Part shown: piece by piece, positions 1 to 5,361 of the stretch
How positions within the stretch are numbered: the stretch's first letter is position 1
Layout of the letters: every line of letters begins with the position of its first letter
Origin: Phycisphaerae bacterium
GTDB taxonomy: Bacteria > Planctomycetota > Phycisphaerae > UBA1845 > UTPLA1
NCBI GenBank assembly: GCA_016935885.1
Contig: JAFGQA010000280.1
Span: 1 to 5,361 of the forward strand
Length of the DNA stretch: 5,361 nucleotides
Reading direction: 5' to 3'
Translations under genes and position numbers: made by a program
Notes under the pieces: generated by a model
What the model was told of the DNA's origin: nothing
Databases searched by the model: none
What the model saw: the letters and a program-made list of their open reading frames with translations, nothing else

Positions 1-2318
1 CACGAATGAGCGTTCCGGCCCGCCAATCCGCCGACCGACGCATAGCCGTTGACGGAGGCGATGCTGTAGCTGTCGTCGATGACGCCGCCCTCGCTGATTC
101 CAATGAGCCCGCCGATGTAGGACTGTCCCTTGACCTCGCCGGCGGAGGAACATCTGTGGACTTCCGCCAGCCAGCAGGCGCCCGCCAGGCCGCCCAGGCG
201 GTTGGTGCCGGTGACCTGGGCGTCGGCGTGACAGTCGAGCGTTTCGGCGTGCCAACTGACGCTCCCCGCCAGTCCGCCGACGGTGTAGCGTCCGCTCACG
301 GTGCCGCCGGCCGAGCACATCGCCACCGTGCCCTGGTTCCAGCCGACCAGCCCGCCCACGAACGTATCGCCGCGGACCTGCGCATCCTGAACGTGGCAGT
401 TGCGGATGCTGCCGCTGCCCAATCGACCGACCAGTGCCGCGACGTGAAAGCCGCTCTGGCACTCCACCTGCGGCGCGACCAGTTGCAAATTGCATATCTC
501 GGTTGTTGTGCCGCGCACGTGTCCGAAGAGTCCTACGTCTTCGGATGCGCCGCTGAGGCAGGCGAAGTTCAGGATGCTGTGCCCGGCGCCGTCGAAGCGG
601 CCGCGAAATGCCGTCTCGCCGTCTCCGATGCACCGCCAGTCGGCCCCCGGCAGGGGGCTCATGTCGACGTCGGCCACGAGTTGGAAGTGCCGGCTCCAGT
701 CATCGCTGTGCAGACTCATCTGCCGCATGTGCTCGGGCGCGTAGATCCGGTAGGGGTCTTCCGCGGTGCCGCTGCCTCCGCCGTATTTGCCGGATGGATC
801 GGAGGGCGATTTGCTGGCCTCGCTGCCTCCGCCATAGGCGCCCATGTTGATGCGTCCGCCGTGGGGATACGGTTCGAGGGCCACCAAGCTACCGGGGTCG
901 CCCGCATCGATGCACGGGCTGGTGACGTTGTCGAGGACCCAGCCCTTGTTGAGCGGGTGCCAACGGCCTGCCTGGGACATGAGGTGGAAGTCGCCCTCGA
1001 TCCAGAAGTCATCGTTCGGATCGTCCGGCGTGTCGTTGGGGTCCCAGTAGCCGGGATCGGCAAAGAGCGGGTCGGCATCGATGTTGCCTGGTCCGGGCCA
1101 GCCGCCCGAAACATCGCTGTAAGCAATGGTGAGGGTGGAATCGTCAGCGACCGCTATGGTGTCCCCGGCCTCCCACAGAATGCAATTGACGAGTACCGCG
1201 TCACTCGGTCCGTCCTCCATCGAGCCGAAGGCGAGCGAATCTCCGACGGCCGCCGAGTTTCCGGTGAAGAGACAATTCTGCGCGACGTAATCGCAGGCGC
1301 GACTGTAGATGCCCGCTCCCGTTGAAGCGCCGTTTCCGACGAATGCGCATTCCTGGAGAGTGATACCGCCGGAGTCGCCGAGGTACAGCGCCGCTCCTTT
1401 GCCTTCGGCGACGTTGTTCTCGAACGTGCAACGGAAGAACTGCCCGGGAATGTCGGGGTAATCCCACGAATCGATCCACAACCCGCCGCCGTTCTGGCCG
1501 GCATAGTTGCCGACGAACGCGCAGTCTTCCATTAGGGCCGAGCACGGACCGTCGTCGCCGCCCGATGACACGGCGCCGCCAAAACTCTGCGCTGCATTGG
1601 CGCCGAACGTGCAGCGCGTCAACACGGGACGGGACGCGCGGTCTCCGGATGAGGTCTCAATGTACAGTCCACCTCCATGACGAGCGGTGTTGCCGGCGAA
1701 CGTGCAGTCGATCAGGGCGGGGCTGCCGTCCACATGGTACAGTCCGCCTCCCCAGGCATCACGCCAGTTGTCGGAATCGGCGGCATCGGCGTTGCCGCTG
1801 GTCACGATCACGCCGTCGAGGACGGCGGTTTCGTCCACGTTGTCGCTTCGGACGACGTGGTAGGCATTCTCGGCGCGCGTCGGCTCCTCGAGCAGGCGGC
1901 GCGCGTCTTGCAGGTCGACGTCATCGCCGGCCAGATCGCCGCTGAGAATCGTTGCATACGCATGCACGTCCCGCGCGTCGGAATCCGGCTGGTTCAGACC
2001 GGCGAATCCGCCCCTGAGCGCGACGCCGTTGATGAGGCGGAAGGAGGAGTTCCGGTCTCCCTTCGTCTGGCCCGCTCCTTCGTTGGGCCTGTAGGTACCC
2101 TGACCGATGCGGATCTCGACGGGTTTCTCGGCCTCGTTGGCGTCGGCCTGGGCGTCCTGCAGATAGACATAGGCGTCTTTCCAACTCGTGCCGTCGTTGG
2201 CGCCGGCGGCGTCGTCATCCACATAGATGATCCTGCCACACGCCGAGGCGCACAGCATCACCGCAATGACAACTACGAACGGGCCCCACCGCTTCGTAAG
2301 CAAACCGTCCACCTCCAT
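1..2318 (-). CDS. Exported right-handed beta-helix protein with C-terminal GLUG repeats (3' end beyond window)
   Basis: This frame is open without a stop for 772 codons from ATG at 2318 to the window edge, so the C-terminus is missing. Residues 1-27 look like an export signal: K9-R10, then a hydrophobic run (FVVVIAVMLCASA) ending at Cys27. The A-S-A-C end fits either a weak lipobox or signal peptidase I cleavage after A26. The mature protein starts near IYVDDDA. Residues about 190-385 form beta-helix coils, each with a C-x-F-x-x-N type turn (Cys205, 236, 266, 297, 324, 349, 379). Then come DPLF (416-419), SPCIDAGDP (467-475) and RINMGAYGG (489-497), typical of planctomycete anchor-Q-like beta-helix proteins. 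A linker of the GGSGTAEDPYRI type (514-525) leads into GLUG repeats from 595. An AAGGAG Shine-Dalgarno lies about 7 bases before the start. It is transcribed away from the amt cluster and is probably functionally unrelated. Its ligand or substrate is unknown; a surface or adhesive role is only a guess. Confidence 0.9.
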   Translation of the reverse strand, partial: MEVDGLLTKRWGPFVVVIAVMLCASACGRIIYVDDDAAGANDGTSWKDAYVYLQDAQADANEAEKPVEIRIGQGTYRPNEGAGQTKGDRNSSFRLINGVALRGGFAGLNQPDSDARDVHAYATILSGDLAGDDVDLQDARRLLEEPTRAENAYHVVRSDNVDETAVLDGVIVTSGNADAADSDNWRDAWGGGLYHVDGSPALIDCTFAGNTARHGGGLYIETSSGDRASRPVLTRCTFGANAAQSFGGAVSSGGDDGPCSALMEDCAFVGNYAGQNGGGLWIDSWDYPDIPGQFFRCTFENNVAEGKGAALYLGDSGGITLQECAFVGNGASTGAGIYSRACDYVAQNCLFTGNSAAVGDSLAFGSMEDGPSDAVLVNCILWEAGDTIAVADDSTLTIAYSDVSGGWPGPGNIDADPLFADPGYWDPNDTPDDPNDDFWIEGDFHLMSQAGRWHPLNKGWVLDNVTSPCIDAGDPGSLVALEPYPHGGRINMGAYGGGSEASKSPSDPSGKYGGGSGTAEDPYRIYAPEHMRQMSLHSDDWSRHFQLVADVDMSPLPGADWRCIGDGETAFRGRFDGAGHSILNFACLSGASEDVGLFGHVRGTTTEICNLQLVAPQVECQSGFHVAALVGRLGSGSIRNCHVQDAQVRGDTFVGGLVGWNQGTVAMCSAGGTVSGRYTVGGLAGSVSWHAETLDCHADAQVTGTNRLGGLAGACWLAEVHRCSSAGEVKGQSYIGGLIGISEGGVIDDSYSIASVNGYASVGGLAGRNAHS
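3..536 (-). repeat. GLUG-motif tandem repeats in the beta-helix protein
   Basis: Seven degenerate protein repeats of 26-31 residues begin at residues 595, 626, 654, 680, 708, 735 and 762. Each starts with a variant of V-G-G-L-V/A-G (VGLFG, VAALVG, VGGLVG, VGGLAG, LGGLAG, IGGLIG, VGGLAG). A short polar turn follows, then a hydrophobic-x-x-C/S strand and a closing V-x-G. This matches the GLUG motif family (Pfam PF07581). The seventh copy is cut by the window edge, so the true number is unknown. The repeats are diverged at DNA level, so this is an old protein solenoid rather than a recent tandem duplication. Confidence 0.85.
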
Positions 2319-2425
2319 CACGTTTTCTCCTTCCGCCCTCGCGTTCGGGCGATACGCTCGTCGCCTTGTATCCGTTTATCCAGGGAATCCGTCCGCCAAA
2401 CCGGCCGCTCTCCAGCAGCACATGC

Positions 2426-2454
2426 AGTATAGCAAATGGGGTGCTCTGATTCAA
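2426..2454 (-). promoter_or_regulatory. Candidate sigma70-type promoter for the beta-helix gene
   Basis: Read on the minus strand, TTGAAT (2454-2449) and TATACT (2431-2426) are separated by exactly 17 bases. They match the -35 and -10 consensus at 4 of 6 and 5 of 6 positions. Transcription would start near 2419 and give a leader of about 100 bases before the ATG at 2318. This is a motif match only, and planctomycete housekeeping promoters are poorly defined. Confidence 0.45.
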
Positions 2455-2527
2455 TGCCGGCAACGCAGCGTTTGCCGCAGGTAAGGCAAAAGGCGAAAGG
2501 ACGCGAAGTGTACATAAAACACAAAAA

Positions 2528-2553
2528 TGTAGATTCACAGAGCAAAATCTACA
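2528..2553. promoter_or_regulatory. Perfect inverted repeat, candidate activator binding site
   Basis: TGTAGATT (2528-2535) and AATCTACA (2546-2553) are exact reverse complements separated by 10 bases. The centre, near 2540, lies about 137 bases upstream of the start expected for the sigma54 promoter, a usual distance for enhancer-binding activators. The arms do not match the enterobacterial NtrC consensus (TGCACC-N5-GGTGCA). The stem is AT-rich and has no T-run after it, so it is unlikely to be a terminator. That it binds a protein is inferred from symmetry and position only. Confidence 0.4.
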
Positions 2554-2651
2554 AAATAGTATGTTGGTTGTAGGGCTGCGATGTAATTGAGTGTGGTTGT
2601 AAGTGTCTATTTGAAAGTGGTTTGTGGGATAAATGCCGGGGTGGAACATGT

Positions 2652-2667
2652 TGGCACGCTGCTTGCA
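2652..2667 (+). promoter_or_regulatory. Sigma54 (-24/-12) promoter of the amt-glnK-glnA cluster
   Basis: The sequence TGGCACG-CTGC-TTGCA matches the RpoN consensus TGGCACG-N4-TTGCA at every defined position, and the flanking bases (T before, A after) also fit. The invariant GG (2653-2654) and GC (2665-2666) are spaced 12 bases apart as required. Transcription should start at about 2677-2680, leaving a leader of about 87 bases before amt. Sigma54 promoters need an ATP-driven enhancer-binding protein, and control of amt, glnK and glnA by sigma54 with NtrC is well known in Proteobacteria. The match and the gene content support each other. Confidence 0.88.
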
Positions 2668-2749
2668 ATAGCTGTTCTTCAGTTTGAAGTGGTGTCTGTC
2701 GTGCGATCCGTGGCACGGCGGGCGATGGCCTACGCATTTGTTCTACAGT

Positions 2750-2754
2750 GGAGG
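2750..2754 (+). promoter_or_regulatory. Ribosome binding site that sets the amt start
   Basis: GGAGG lies 7 bases before an in-frame GTG (2762) and 10 bases before the adjacent ATG (2765). It supports starting the transporter here rather than at the in-frame ATG at 2684. That ATG has no good Shine-Dalgarno and would add 27 polar residues ahead of a well-formed signal peptide. It would also lie only a few bases after the predicted transcription start. Confidence 0.75.
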
Positions 2755-2764
2755 CACAGAAGTG

Positions 2765-4126
2765 ATGGCAGCGGAATGCAGGTCTATCCTGCGACATGGT
2801 AAAACTTTGGTAGCGGTCTTGCTCTTGGCCGTGGCGATGCCCGGGGTGGCCTCGGCGGCGGACGGAACGATCAGCGTCGAGCAGTTGAGCCAGGGTCTCG
2901 ACACCGTCTGGGTTCTGCTCGGTGCGTTTTTGGTGTTCTTTATGCAGGCCGGCTTCGGTATGGTCGAGGCGGGCTTCATCCGGGCCAAGAACGCGTGCAA
3001 CATTTTGACGAAGAACTTCCTGGATTTCTGTATGGCCTCGCTGGGGTTTTTCCTGATCGGCTACGGGCTGATGTTCGGGGACGGCAACGGCTTGATGGGG
3101 TTGAAAGGCTGGTGTCTGGCGGGTCTGGAGCCGACGGAAAGTGGCGTGCCTTTATTTGCCTTCTGGTTGTTCCAGGCGGCGTTCTGTGGAGCGGCCGCGA
3201 CGATTGTGGCCGGCGGCATGGCTGAGCGCATGAAGTTCCCGGCCTATCTGATTTACTCGTTTCTGATCTCGGCCATCGTCTATCCGATCGTGGGCCACTG
3301 GGTCTGGGGCGGCGGCTGGCTCAGCAACACGGGCTTTGCCGATTTTGCCGGCTCGACCGTGGTTCACACGGTGGGGGGCTTTGCCGCGCTGATCGGGACG
3401 TCGATTCTGAGGCCGCGCGAGGGCAAGTACGGCCTTGACGGCAAGCCCGCCGCCTTGGCCGGTCACAGCATTCCACTGGCTTCGCTGGGGGTGTTCATTC
3501 TGTGGTTCGGGTGGTTCGGCTTCAATGCAGGCTCGACACTGAGCGTCGGTGACGGACAGCTCATCGGCCGCGTGGCGATCAACACCAACCTCGCGGCCGC
3601 GCTGGGCGGCATCGGGGCGATGCTGACGGTGTGGAAACGGTTCGGCAAGCCCGATCTGTCGATGGCAATGAACGGGGCGCTGGCCGGGCTCGTAGGCATC
3701 ACGGCACCGTGTGCTTTCGTCGATCCGTGGGCAGCGGTGGTGATCGGCCTGGTGGCCGGCTACGTAGTCGTTCGCGGCGTCGAACTGCTCGACCGGCTGC
3801 AGATCGATGATCCGGTCGGGGCGTTTCCGGTGCACGGGGCGTGCGGCGTCTGGGGTACGTTGGCGGTCGGCATCTTTGGCAAGCAGTCTCTGGGCCTGGC
3901 CAACGAAGGGCTGGTCTACAGCGGCAATCCGATGCAACTCGGCGTACAGCTCATCGGCAGCGTCAGCACGATTTTCTTCGTGGTGGTGAGCATGTGGATC
4001 GTGTTCCGGCTGATCGATATCACCGTCGGCCTCCGCGTGAGCCGGGAAGAAGAGTTGCGGGGACTTGACATCGGCGAACATGGGATGGAAGCTTATGGCG
4101 GCTTCCAGATCTTCAGCACGAGCTAA
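2765..4126 (+). CDS. amt: Ammonium transporter, Amt/AmtB family
   Basis: This encodes a 453-residue inner-membrane channel of the Amt/Mep/Rh family (Pfam PF00909) that conducts ammonium into the cell. Residues 1-31 form a signal peptide (hydrophobic LVAVLLLAVAM, cleavage after A-S-A), as in E. coli AmtB. The rest shows about eleven hydrophobic segments, starting with the family hallmark FFMQAGFGMVEAGFIRAKN (58-76). By alignment to E. coli AmtB, functional residues are kept: Phe140 and Phe253 (gate F107/F215), Trp181 (W148), Asp193 (D160), the pore twin histidines His201 and His357 (H168/H318) and Ser257 (S219). The C-terminal tail LRVSREEELRGLDIGEHGMEAYGG resembles the segment of AmtB that contacts GlnK. 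ATG at 2765 was chosen for its Shine-Dalgarno and signal peptide; GTG at 2762 is a possible alternative. The P-II gene follows 30 bases later, the classic amt-glnK pairing. Confidence 0.97.
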   Translation: MAAECRSILRHGKTLVAVLLLAVAMPGVASAADGTISVEQLSQGLDTVWVLLGAFLVFFMQAGFGMVEAGFIRAKNACNILTKNFLDFCMASLGFFLIGYGLMFGDGNGLMGLKGWCLAGLEPTESGVPLFAFWLFQAAFCGAAATIVAGGMAERMKFPAYLIYSFLISAIVYPIVGHWVWGGGWLSNTGFADFAGSTVVHTVGGFAALIGTSILRPREGKYGLDGKPAALAGHSIPLASLGVFILWFGWFGFNAGSTLSVGDGQLIGRVAINTNLAAALGGIGAMLTVWKRFGKPDLSMAMNGALAGLVGITAPCAFVDPWAAVVIGLVAGYVVVRGVELLDRLQIDDPVGAFPVHGACGVWGTLAVGIFGKQSLGLANEGLVYSGNPMQLGVQLIGSVSTIFFVVVSMWIVFRLIDITVGLRVSREEELRGLDIGEHGMEAYGGFQIFSTS

Positions 4127-4156
4127 GCCACCGGCGAGCCTACAGGAGTTGCGTCA

Positions 4157-4498
4157 ATGAAACTCATCATCGCATACATTCAGCCGCACAAGCTAAACGA
4201 CGTGAAGAAGGCCCTCTTTCAGGCCGAGGTGCACAAGATGTCGGTCACCAACGCCCTCGGCTGCGGGGCGCAAAAGGGTTACCACGAGAGCTACCGCGGC
4301 GTCGACGTTGAAGTCAACCTGTTGAAGAAGGTCCGGATCGAGATCGCCGTCAATGAAGATTTCGTGCAGAAAACGATCGACGCCATTTGTGAAGGGGCCC
4401 GCACCGGGCAGATCGGCGACGGCAAGATCCTCGTACTCGAGTTGAATCAATGTATTCGCATCCGCACGGGCGAAACAGGCGGAGCGGCCATCGGATAG
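4157..4498 (+). CDS. glnK: P-II nitrogen regulatory protein (GlnK type)
   Basis: This encodes a 113-residue cytoplasmic P-II signal transducer (Pfam PF00543), which acts as a trimer sensing 2-oxoglutarate and ATP/ADP. It aligns with E. coli GlnB without gaps. Conserved features are Q39-K40-G41 and K58 (ligand binding), the T-loop tip Y46-R47-G48, the B-loop TGQIGDGKI (83-91) and the C-terminal RIRTGE (101-106). Arg47, which GlnK inserts into the AmtB pore, is present, so gating of the adjacent Amt is plausible. Position 51, the Tyr uridylylated by GlnD in enterobacteria, is Val here, and position 49 is Val rather than the Ser phosphorylated in cyanobacteria. The GCG at 35-37 and the YRGVxxE pattern recall the Bacillus GlnK T-loop, also unmodified. 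An AGGAG site (4144-4148) lies 8 bases before the ATG. The gene sits between amt and glnA, with no terminator visible on either side. The choice of glnK over glnB rests on the amt linkage. Confidence 0.96.
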   Translation: MKLIIAYIQPHKLNDVKKALFQAEVHKMSVTNALGCGAQKGYHESYRGVDVEVNLLKKVRIEIAVNEDFVQKTIDAICEGARTGQIGDGKILVLELNQCIRIRTGETGGAAIG

Positions 4499-4543
4499 GA
4501 AAGCAAACAAAAACCCAATGCATGTAGTGAAAGGAACCCAACG

Positions 4544-5361
4544 ATGACACCGAAAGAGTTTTTTGAGTTCGCCAAGGAACACGGGGCCGAGATGATGGAC
4601 CTGAAGTTTGTGGATATGCTCGGCACTTGGCAGCACTGCTCGTATCCGATCGCCACGATCGATGAGAGCGTGTTCGAAGAGGGGCTGGGCTTCGACGGTT
4701 CCTCGATTCGCGGCTGGCAGGAGATCCATCAGTCGGACATGATGGCCGTTTGTGATCCGAGCACGGCGGTGATCGACCCCTTCTTCCGGGAACCGACCGT
4801 CAGCGTGATCGCGGATATCGTCGATCCGGAGACGCGTGAGATGTACAGCAAGTGTCCGCGCACGGTGACCAAGCGGGCCGCGGCGTACCTGAAGAAGACG
4901 GGCATCGCCGACACCTGCTTCATCGGTCCCGAGCCCGAGTTCTTCATTTTCGACGAAGTGCGCTACGAGCAGAACCAGCACACCGGATACTATTCCATCG
5001 ACTCGGTCGAGGGCGCGTGGAACACGGCCCGGTTCGAAGAGCCGAACCTGGGGTACAAACCCAGTTTCAAGGGCGGATACTTCCCGGTCAGTCCGACCGA
5101 TACCTATCACGACCTGCGCGGCGAGATGGTCTACGAGCTGATGAAAGTCGGCGTCGCCGTCGAGGCGCACCATCATGAGGTCGCCACGGCGGGCCAGGCC
5201 GAGATCGATATGCGATTCGAAGAGCTGACGAAGATGGCCGACTGGTTCATGTGGTACAAATACGTCATCAAGAACGTCGCCAAGCGGCACGGCAAAACCG
5301 TGACCTTCATGCCCAAGCCGGTTTTCGAGGACAACGGCAGCGGCATGCACACGCACATCTC
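4544..5361 (+). CDS. glnA: Type I glutamine synthetase (3' end beyond window)
   Basis: Glutamine synthetase makes glutamine from glutamate, ammonium and ATP. The window holds the first 272 codons of an enzyme usually about 470 residues long, so the C-terminal part, including any adenylylation Tyr near 397, cannot be seen. The N-terminal beta-grasp domain carries FDGSSIRGW (50-58). The catalytic domain begins with GPEPEFFIF (128-136), holding metal ligands Glu130 and Glu132 (E129/E131 in E. coli). [13 protein letters not shown] follows, with Glu212 and Glu220, then DNGSGMHTH with Asn264, Gly265 and His269. The numbering stays almost in step with the E. coli enzyme, which supports the chosen start. 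One departure is Glu262, where E. coli has Gly just before DNGSGMH. An AAAGGA ribosome site (4530-4535) precedes the ATG by 8 bases. The gene follows glnK by 45 bases with no visible promoter or terminator, so it is probably read from the sigma54 promoter upstream of amt. Confidence 0.97.
   Translation, partial: MTPKEFFEFAKEHGAEMMDLKFVDMLGTWQHCSYPIATIDESVFEEGLGFDGSSIRGWQEIHQSDMMAVCDPSTAVIDPFFREPTVSVIADIVDPETREMYSKCPRTVTKRAAAYLKKTGIADTCFIGPEPEFFIFDEVRYEQNQHTGYYSIDSVEGAWNTARFEEPNLGYKPSFKGGYFPVSPTDTYHDLRGEMVYELMKVGVAVEAHHHEVATAGQAEIDMRFEELTKMADWFMWYKYVIKNVAKRHGKTVTFMPKPVFEDNGSGMHTHI

Larger units (their letters stand above)
2319..2764. other. Divergent intergenic regulatory region
   Basis: These 446 bases separate the leftward beta-helix gene from the rightward amt gene. 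No convincing coding sequence is present: the short open frames here lack ribosome sites and recognisable protein features. The part from about 2505 to 2640 is visibly AT-rich compared with the flanking genes. The region contains a leftward sigma70-like promoter (2426-2454), a 6-bp inverted repeat TTTGCC-N8-GGCAAA (2471-2490), a perfect 8-bp inverted repeat (2528-2553), an 8-bp direct repeat TGGTTGTA (2565-2572 and 2594-2601) and a rightward sigma54 promoter (2652-2667). Confidence 0.8.

Noticed and set aside
6..1325. Long plus-strand open frame of 439 codons opposite the beta-helix gene
   Set aside because: It is antisense to a minus-strand frame with clear beta-helix and GLUG motifs. Its own translation is Ala/Val/Gly-rich with no recognisable domain, and it lacks a ribosome site, as expected of a high-GC shadow frame.
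1677..2432. Plus-strand open frame of 251 codons overlapping the start of the beta-helix gene
   Set aside because: It is antisense to the signal peptide and first coils, runs through the leftward promoter region and shows no family motif.
2421..2445. Possible NtrC site around TGCA and GGTGC near the leftward -10 element
   Set aside because: The half-sites do not have the spacing of TGCACC-N5-GGTGCA and the symmetry is poor.
2471..2490. TTTGCC-N8-GGCAAA inverted repeat as a terminator or operator
   Set aside because: The stem is only 6 bp with no T-run after it, and such short repeats are expected by chance; kept only as a note in the intergenic entry.
2711..2726. Second TGGCACG resembling a sigma54 -24 element
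   Set aside because: The -12 position at the required spacing reads GCGAT instead of TTGCA and lacks the invariant GC.
2684..2764. 27-codon N-terminal extension of amt from an upstream in-frame ATG
   Set aside because: There is no Shine-Dalgarno, the position is only a few bases after the predicted transcription start, and the extra polar residues would bury the signal peptide. The start at 2765 has GGAGG upstream.
3152..4081. Minus-strand open frame of 309 codons inside amt
   Set aside because: The plus strand encodes an unmistakable ammonium transporter here. The antisense product is His/Arg/Pro-rich low-complexity sequence.
4499..4543. Promoter or terminator between glnK and glnA
   Set aside because: Only a ribosome site is evident; no -24/-12 or -35/-10 pair and no hairpin with a T-run could be found in these 45 bases.
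4193..5356. Minus-strand open frame of 387 codons across glnK and glnA
   Set aside because: It is antisense to two conserved genes and spans the gap between them; no domain is recognisable.

Overview
The window looks like a chromosomal segment from a Planctomycetota bacterium, probably Phycisphaerae-like. That is an inference. It rests on the left-hand gene, whose mature N-terminus begins IYVDDDA and which carries SPCIDAGDP and RINMGAYGG motifs followed by GLUG repeats, an architecture I associate with secreted planctomycete proteins. The coding DNA is GC-rich, while the central non-coding stretch is clearly more AT-rich. No RNA gene, insertion sequence, CRISPR array or phage gene was seen.

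Layout: (1) From 2318 leftwards off the window edge, on the minus strand, runs one uninterrupted frame of 772 codons. It encodes an exported right-handed beta-helix protein with a C-terminal GLUG-repeat module; its 3' end is outside the window. (2) 2319-2764 is a 446-base divergent intergenic region. It holds a plausible sigma70-type promoter facing left, a perfect 8-bp inverted repeat, and a textbook sigma54 (-24/-12) promoter facing right. (3) 2765-5361, plus strand, is a compact nitrogen-assimilation cluster: an ammonium transporter (amt), a P-II signalling protein (glnK type) 30 bases later, and type I glutamine synthetase (glnA) 45 bases after that. The glnA gene runs off the right edge.

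The three right-hand genes form one working set. Amt admits ammonium. The P-II protein senses 2-oxoglutarate and ATP/ADP and in known systems plugs the Amt pore. Glutamine synthetase fixes ammonium into glutamine. No terminator or second promoter is evident between them, so co-transcription from the sigma54 promoter is likely, implying control by an enhancer-binding activator such as NtrC. The P-II protein has valine where the uridylylated Tyr51 of enterobacterial P-II proteins sits, so its regulation probably does not use GlnD-type modification at that residue.

I found no clearly new biological system. The points most worth following are the near-perfect sigma54 promoter with an inverted repeat at enhancer distance, the P-II protein lacking Tyr51, and the two-module solenoid protein with Cys and Asn ladders.
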